A stretch of DNA of 9,447 nt from JABWBD01 sp040768665. Lineage in GTDB: Bacteria > Planctomycetota > Planctomycetia > Pirellulales > Thermoguttaceae. The notes beneath the pieces were generated by a model. The model made no database searches and had not been told where the DNA came from. It worked only from the letters and a program-made list of their open reading frames with translations. The stretch lies in assembly GCA_040768665.1 (NCBI GenBank), contig JAXGMN010000117.1:1-9447 (forward strand), in the 5' to 3' direction. This document shows, one piece after another, positions 6,326 through 9,447 of the stretch. Numbering within the stretch: the first letter of the stretch is position 1; every line of letters begins with the position of its first letter. Both the position numbers and the translations under genes were made by a program.

Positions 6326-6410
6326 GTTTTCATGATTCGTGGAATCCAGCCGTCAATCGTGGCTTCCGCCGGGCAAGCCCGGCGGAAGCCTTTCCCACGA
6401 ATTGTGAAAC
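6326..6410. repeat. Palindromic element with a 14-bp perfect stem
   Basis: GGCTTCCGCCGGGC (6361-6374) and its exact reverse complement (6377-6390) are separated by only AA. Outside, 6326-6344 and 6392-6410 pair imperfectly (ATTCGTGG against CCACGAAT plus flanks), with a 16-base unpaired stretch on the left. It begins 16 bases after the Gfo stop. TTT follows the main stem, so it may stop transcription, but the outer arms fit a REP-like element better. Confidence 0.55.
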
Positions 6411-6446
6411 GTGATTTTGAGCCTATCCAAAAACCGCACCATGAGA

Positions 6447-6499
6447 CGGGGACAGGCACATTTTGCTCCGAAGACTCCGCAAACATGAACCAGTCCCCG
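6447..6499. repeat. REP-like hairpin with GGGGAC/GTCCCC arms
   Basis: CGGGGACAGG (6447-6456) pairs with CCAGTCCCCG (6490-6499) with one mismatch. An inner stem TTTGC/GCAAA (6462-6466 with 6479-6483) closes a 12-base loop. Sequences with such arms recur between genes in many bacterial genomes, usually linked to RAYT (IS200/IS605-like) transposases. No transposase gene is here. Confidence 0.5.
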
Positions 6500-6507
6500 A
6501 CGGTTTT

Positions 6508-6531
6508 GGGAGTGGCTCTTCGCTCCTTTTT
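6508..6531 (+). terminator. Intrinsic terminator candidate before sulfatase 2
   Basis: GGAGTGG (6509-6515) pairs with TCGCTCC (6520-6526), including two G-T wobbles, across the loop CTCT, and is followed at once by TTTTT (6527-6531). This is the only hairpin in the gap with a proper T-tract. If it works it ends the Gfo transcript and leaves just 41 bases for a sulfatase 2 promoter. Confidence 0.38.
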
Positions 6532-6572
6532 CGCAATTCTCACTCCTCCCCGCACATGAGAGGGCGACTCCT

Positions 6573-8000
6573 ATGGCATTCCCGCGAACGTTTCTCGCCG
6601 GCGCCGGTCTTGCACTGGCGCAAATCCTCTTGACCCTCGCCGGTCCCCTCCAGGCAGCGCCGCCGAACTTCATCGTCGTTTTCATCGACAACTTCGGCAA
6701 CGGCGACCTCGGCTGCTTCGGCTCGACACTCCACCGCACACCCAACGTCGATCGCCTGGCCGCAGAGGGTCGCAAGTTTACCAGCTTTTATGTGGCCAGC
6801 GGCGTCTGCACGCCGAGCCGTGCGAGCCTGATGACCGCCTGCTATCCCCGCCGTGTCAACATGCACGTCAGCGACAAGAATTCGGCGGTTTTGCAGCCGG
6901 TGGCGCCGAAGGGCTTGAACCCCAACGAAACGACCATCGCCGAGGTGCTCAAGCAGAAGGGCTACGCGACCGCCTGCATCGGCAAGTGGCACCTGGGCGA
7001 CCAGCCTCCGTTTCTGCCCACGCGGCAGGGTTTCGACGAATTCTTCGGCATTCCGTACAGCGATGACATGACGAAGGACAAGAAGCCCGACGTCTGGCCG
7101 GAGCTGCCCCTGATGCGGAACGAAAAAGTCATCGAAGCGCCGGTCGACCGCGACTACCTCGTCAAGCGGTGTACCGAACAGGCAATCGATTTTATCGAGC
7201 GGAGCAAGGACCGCCCGTTCTTCCTGTATCTGCCGCATACCATGCCCGGCTCCACGAACCACCCGTTCTCAAGCCCCGCCTTCCGCGGCAAGAGCAAGAA
7301 CGGAGAGTATGGCGACGCAGTCGAGGAACTCGACTGGTCGACGGGCCAAATCATGGCCGCACTGGATCGGCTCGGGCTGGACAAGAACACGCTCGTCGTC
7401 TGGACCTCGGACAACGGCGCGCCTCGTCGCAATCCGCCTCAGGGCAGTTGCGCACCGTACAAAGGCTACGGCTACGACACCTCCGAAGGCGCCATGCGAG
7501 TGCCCTGCGTGATGTGGTGGCCGGACAAGATCCAGGCAGGCTCGGTCTGCGATGAGCTGTGTTCCACGATGGATCTCCTGCCCACCTTGGGCAAACTGGC
7601 CGGAGCGGCGCTGCCGAAGCAAACAATCGATGGACACGACATTCGGCCGCTGCTGTTCGAGTCGCCTTGCGCAGATTCGCCCTGGGATGAGGACGGCTTC
7701 TTCTACTACAGGATGGACCAGTTGCAGGCGGTGCGGTGCGGCCCGTGGAAGCTCTACCTGCCGCTTAAGGACAAGTATCAATCCTTGGGACGAAAAACGG
7801 AGCCCTCGAAGGCCGAGTTGTACGACGTCCGAAACGACGTCGGCGAGACCCGCGAAGTGTCGGCGGAGCATCCCCAAGTCGTCAAACAGTTGCTCGCGCT
7901 GGCCGACAAGGCCCGCAAGGAACTGGGCGACATGGACAGGGAAGGTAGCGGCCAACGACCGGCCGCCTGGGTCGAAAACCCGAAGCCGTTGAAACCGTAG
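6573..8000 (+). CDS. Secreted arylsulfatase-type sulfatase 2 (variant active site)
   Basis: A 475-aa type I sulfatase acting outside the cytoplasm. The signal peptide spans residues 1-28 (cut after LQA). The formylglycine Cys is C79 in C-T-P-S-R83, followed by ASLMT. The second signature is G137-K-W-H-L-G142. The late metal site is the usual S279-D-N-G282, but the early site reads D39-N40 rather than DD. Related arylsulfatases usually read PHTMPH and GKGTTWEGG. Here the first is PHTMPG (G226 for His) and the second is YKGYGYDTSEGA, with G300 aligned to the usual Lys. The start at 6573 gives a clean signal peptide, though the ribosome site (AGAGGG, about 9 bases upstream) is weak; an ATG at 6557 is out of frame. 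The gene ends 11 bases from the convergent sulfatase 3. Identity is firm; substrate and activity are open. Confidence 0.93.
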   Translation: MAFPRTFLAGAGLALAQILLTLAGPLQAAPPNFIVVFIDNFGNGDLGCFGSTLHRTPNVDRLAAEGRKFTSFYVASGVCTPSRASLMTACYPRRVNMHVSDKNSAVLQPVAPKGLNPNETTIAEVLKQKGYATACIGKWHLGDQPPFLPTRQGFDEFFGIPYSDDMTKDKKPDVWPELPLMRNEKVIEAPVDRDYLVKRCTEQAIDFIERSKDRPFFLYLPHTMPGSTNHPFSSPAFRGKSKNGEYGDAVEELDWSTGQIMAALDRLGLDKNTLVVWTSDNGAPRRNPPQGSCAPYKGYGYDTSEGAMRVPCVMWWPDKIQAGSVCDELCSTMDLLPTLGKLAGAALPKQTIDGHDIRPLLFESPCADSPWDEDGFFYYRMDQLQAVRCGPWKLYLPLKDKYQSLGRKTEPSKAELYDVRNDVGETREVSAEHPQVVKQLLALADKARKELGDMDREGSGQRPAAWVENPKPLKP

Positions 8001-8011
8001 GGATCTTTGCG

Positions 8012-9436
8012 TTATCGCACTGGCCGAACTTCGTCCTCCCAGCGGCTGAGTAGCTCCTTCAGACGCTCGGCGGTTTCCGGGTGCGCCGACAGCAGGTCCT
8101 CGGTTTCTGCCGGATCGGTCCGAAGATCGAACAGGTGCTCTTCGAGTCGCTCCCCGTCCTGGCGCGAAACATACTTCCAGGTCCCGTCGCGAACCGCGCG
8201 CCAGGTGCGTTCACCGCGGCGCTGTCGCCAGAAAAGGGTCCGCGATTGCGGCGGACCGGTTTCGATCTCCCTGAGGATGTCGATGCCGTCGAGTTTTCGC
8301 TCCGGGGGCACGGCGGCCCCGGCGGCGCGGAGGATCGATCGCGAGAGGTCAAACGTGATCGCCGCCTGGTTCGTCACGCGTCCGGGCGGCAGCGCGCCCG
8401 GCCAGCGCACGATGCAGGGCACCCGAATGCCGCCCTCCATCAGCCCGCCCTTATGGCCGGAGAACGGCGCATTGCGAGCCTCCTTGGTCCCGCCGTTGTC
8501 GCTGGCGAAGATCACCAGCGTATGGGCGGCCAGGCCGCGAGCGTCGATCGCACGAAGAACCTTTCCAACGCCTTCGTCCAGGCGTTCGACCATAGCTGCG
8601 TAGGTCTCGCGGGTTCCCTGGTTCCAGTTTTCTTCGGTCTTGGCAATGGCCGGATTCTCCCCGGGGCCCTGCAGCGGGTTGTGCGGCGCCGTGTAGGGCA
8701 AATACAGAAAGAACGGACGCTCGCCCGATTGCCTGCCGACAAAGTCAACCGCAGCGTCGGTGATCAGGTCGGTCATATAGCCTTTTCGCTGCACGGGCCG
8801 CTCGTCTTCGTAGAGCATCGGCGCACCGTCCCATTCCGTGTGGAAGTAGTAGTCGACGCCTCCGCCCAGCGGTCCGAAGAAGTGGTCGAATCCATGCTTG
8901 AGCGGCCCGAATTTCGGCTCGTATCCGAGATGCCACTTGCCGAACCCGGCGAGTTCGTAACCCGCACCTTTCAGAAGACGGATGATCGTGAGTTCCTCCG
9001 TCGGCAGGCCGAGGTCGTGGTTTTCGGCCAGCCGGATCGCATCGTCGTAACGGCCGACGTTGCCTGTGCCGATGGCGCACTCCAGTCCGCCGACCCGCTG
9101 CTGGTAGCGCCCGGTCATCAGGGCCGTTCGCGTCGGCGTGCACTCGGGAGCATTGGCGTAGTAATTCGTAAAGCGGACTCCCTGGGCCGCCAGGCCGTCG
9201 AGCACCGGCGTGCGAATGTCGGGACAGCCGTAACAGCCAAGATCGCCATAGCCGAGATCGTCGGCGAGGATCAAGACGATATTCGGACGTGTGTGTCTCA
9301 AGACTCTGGAATCATCCGCTCGTGCGACCCACGCAAGCTGCACGCAAGCCAGGACGCTGACCGCGATCAGTAGTCCGCGAGAAGACGACCCAGAGCCCGG
9401 CATTCGGGCGCCACTCAGACGGCGGTAACCGTTCAC
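8012..9436 (-). CDS. Secreted formylglycine-dependent sulfatase 3 (complete active site)
   Basis: A type I sulfatase of up to 474 aa with the full classical residue set. It has D59-D60 (ILADDLGYGD), the formylglycine Cys C99 in C-T-P-T-R103 followed by TALMTG, G166-K-W-H-L-G171, H252 in YTAPH, S312-D-N-G315, and K329 in GHKGG before MEGGIRVP. A hydrophobic signal segment lies at about residues 20-40 with a likely cut after VARA. The start is uncertain. GTG at 9436 is the outermost start, but the frame stays open to the window edge; ATG at 9403 gives a more usual 29-residue signal peptide. Neither has a strong ribosome site. The gene faces away from the rest of the cluster, so it has its own promoter beyond the window. 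It is the best candidate here for an active sulfatase. Confidence 0.92.
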   Translation of the reverse strand: MNGYRRLSGARMPGSGSSSRGLLIAVSVLACVQLAWVARADDSRVLRHTRPNIVLILADDLGYGDLGCYGCPDIRTPVLDGLAAQGVRFTNYYANAPECTPTRTALMTGRYQQRVGGLECAIGTGNVGRYDDAIRLAENHDLGLPTEELTIIRLLKGAGYELAGFGKWHLGYEPKFGPLKHGFDHFFGPLGGGVDYYFHTEWDGAPMLYEDERPVQRKGYMTDLITDAAVDFVGRQSGERPFFLYLPYTAPHNPLQGPGENPAIAKTEENWNQGTRETYAAMVERLDEGVGKVLRAIDARGLAAHTLVIFASDNGGTKEARNAPFSGHKGGLMEGGIRVPCIVRWPGALPPGRVTNQAAITFDLSRSILRAAGAAVPPERKLDGIDILREIETGPPQSRTLFWRQRRGERTWRAVRDGTWKYVSRQDGERLEEHLFDLRTDPAETEDLLSAHPETAERLKELLSRWEDEVRPVR

Positions 9437-9447
9437 GGGGCGGAAGA

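Noticed and set aside
8081..9373. Plus-strand open frame of 430 codons opposite sulfatase 3
   Set aside because: No motif is visible, and it would conflict with a complete sulfatase on the other strand.
1..9447. CRISPR array, tRNA, rRNA or full insertion sequence
   Set aside because: I saw no regularly spaced direct repeats, no tRNA or rRNA sequence and no transposase reading frame.

Overview
The window looks like accessory chromosome from a planctomycete (Planctomycetota, probably Pirellulales-like). It is GC-rich. It carries three exported formylglycine sulfatases, a Tat-exported Gfo/Idh/MocA oxidoreductase and a large exported acetylxylan-esterase-like hydrolase, and the gaps between genes are wide and full of palindromic repeats. 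The taxonomic call is inferred from gene content; no rRNA or tRNA is present.

Layout. Minus strand, 56-2158: a two-domain alpha/beta hydrolase with a Tat-like leader; its second domain has lost the nucleophile. Minus strand, 2297-2709: a small type II toxin-antitoxin operon. The 78-aa antitoxin-like gene is intact, but the overlapping RelE/ParE-like toxin gene is broken by a TGA where a Trp is expected. A promoter/operator candidate lies upstream at 2769-2801. Gap 2710-3177: an inverted-repeat element (2921-3079) holding two REP-like hairpins that differ by a compensated base pair. Plus strand: sulfatase 1 (3178-4626), a MITE-like element with a 9-bp target duplication (4687-4926), the Gfo/Idh/MocA protein (4985-6310), a gap with two palindromes and a terminator candidate (6311-6572), and sulfatase 2 (6573-8000). 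Minus strand: sulfatase 3 (8012-9436), convergent with sulfatase 2 and only 11 bp from it; its start lies close to the window edge.

How the genes may work together. Three secreted sulfatases of clearly different subtypes, an exported redox/sugar-processing enzyme and an esterase suggest stepwise desulfation and deacylation of a sulfated polysaccharide outside the cytoplasm. No glycoside hydrolase, transporter, regulator or sulfatase-maturing enzyme (anSME) lies in the window, so the substrate cannot be named and maturation must be supplied elsewhere.

The most unusual content is non-coding. Each of the three wide gaps has its own palindromic element, two of them show structure-preserving sequence divergence, and one has the hallmarks of transposition.
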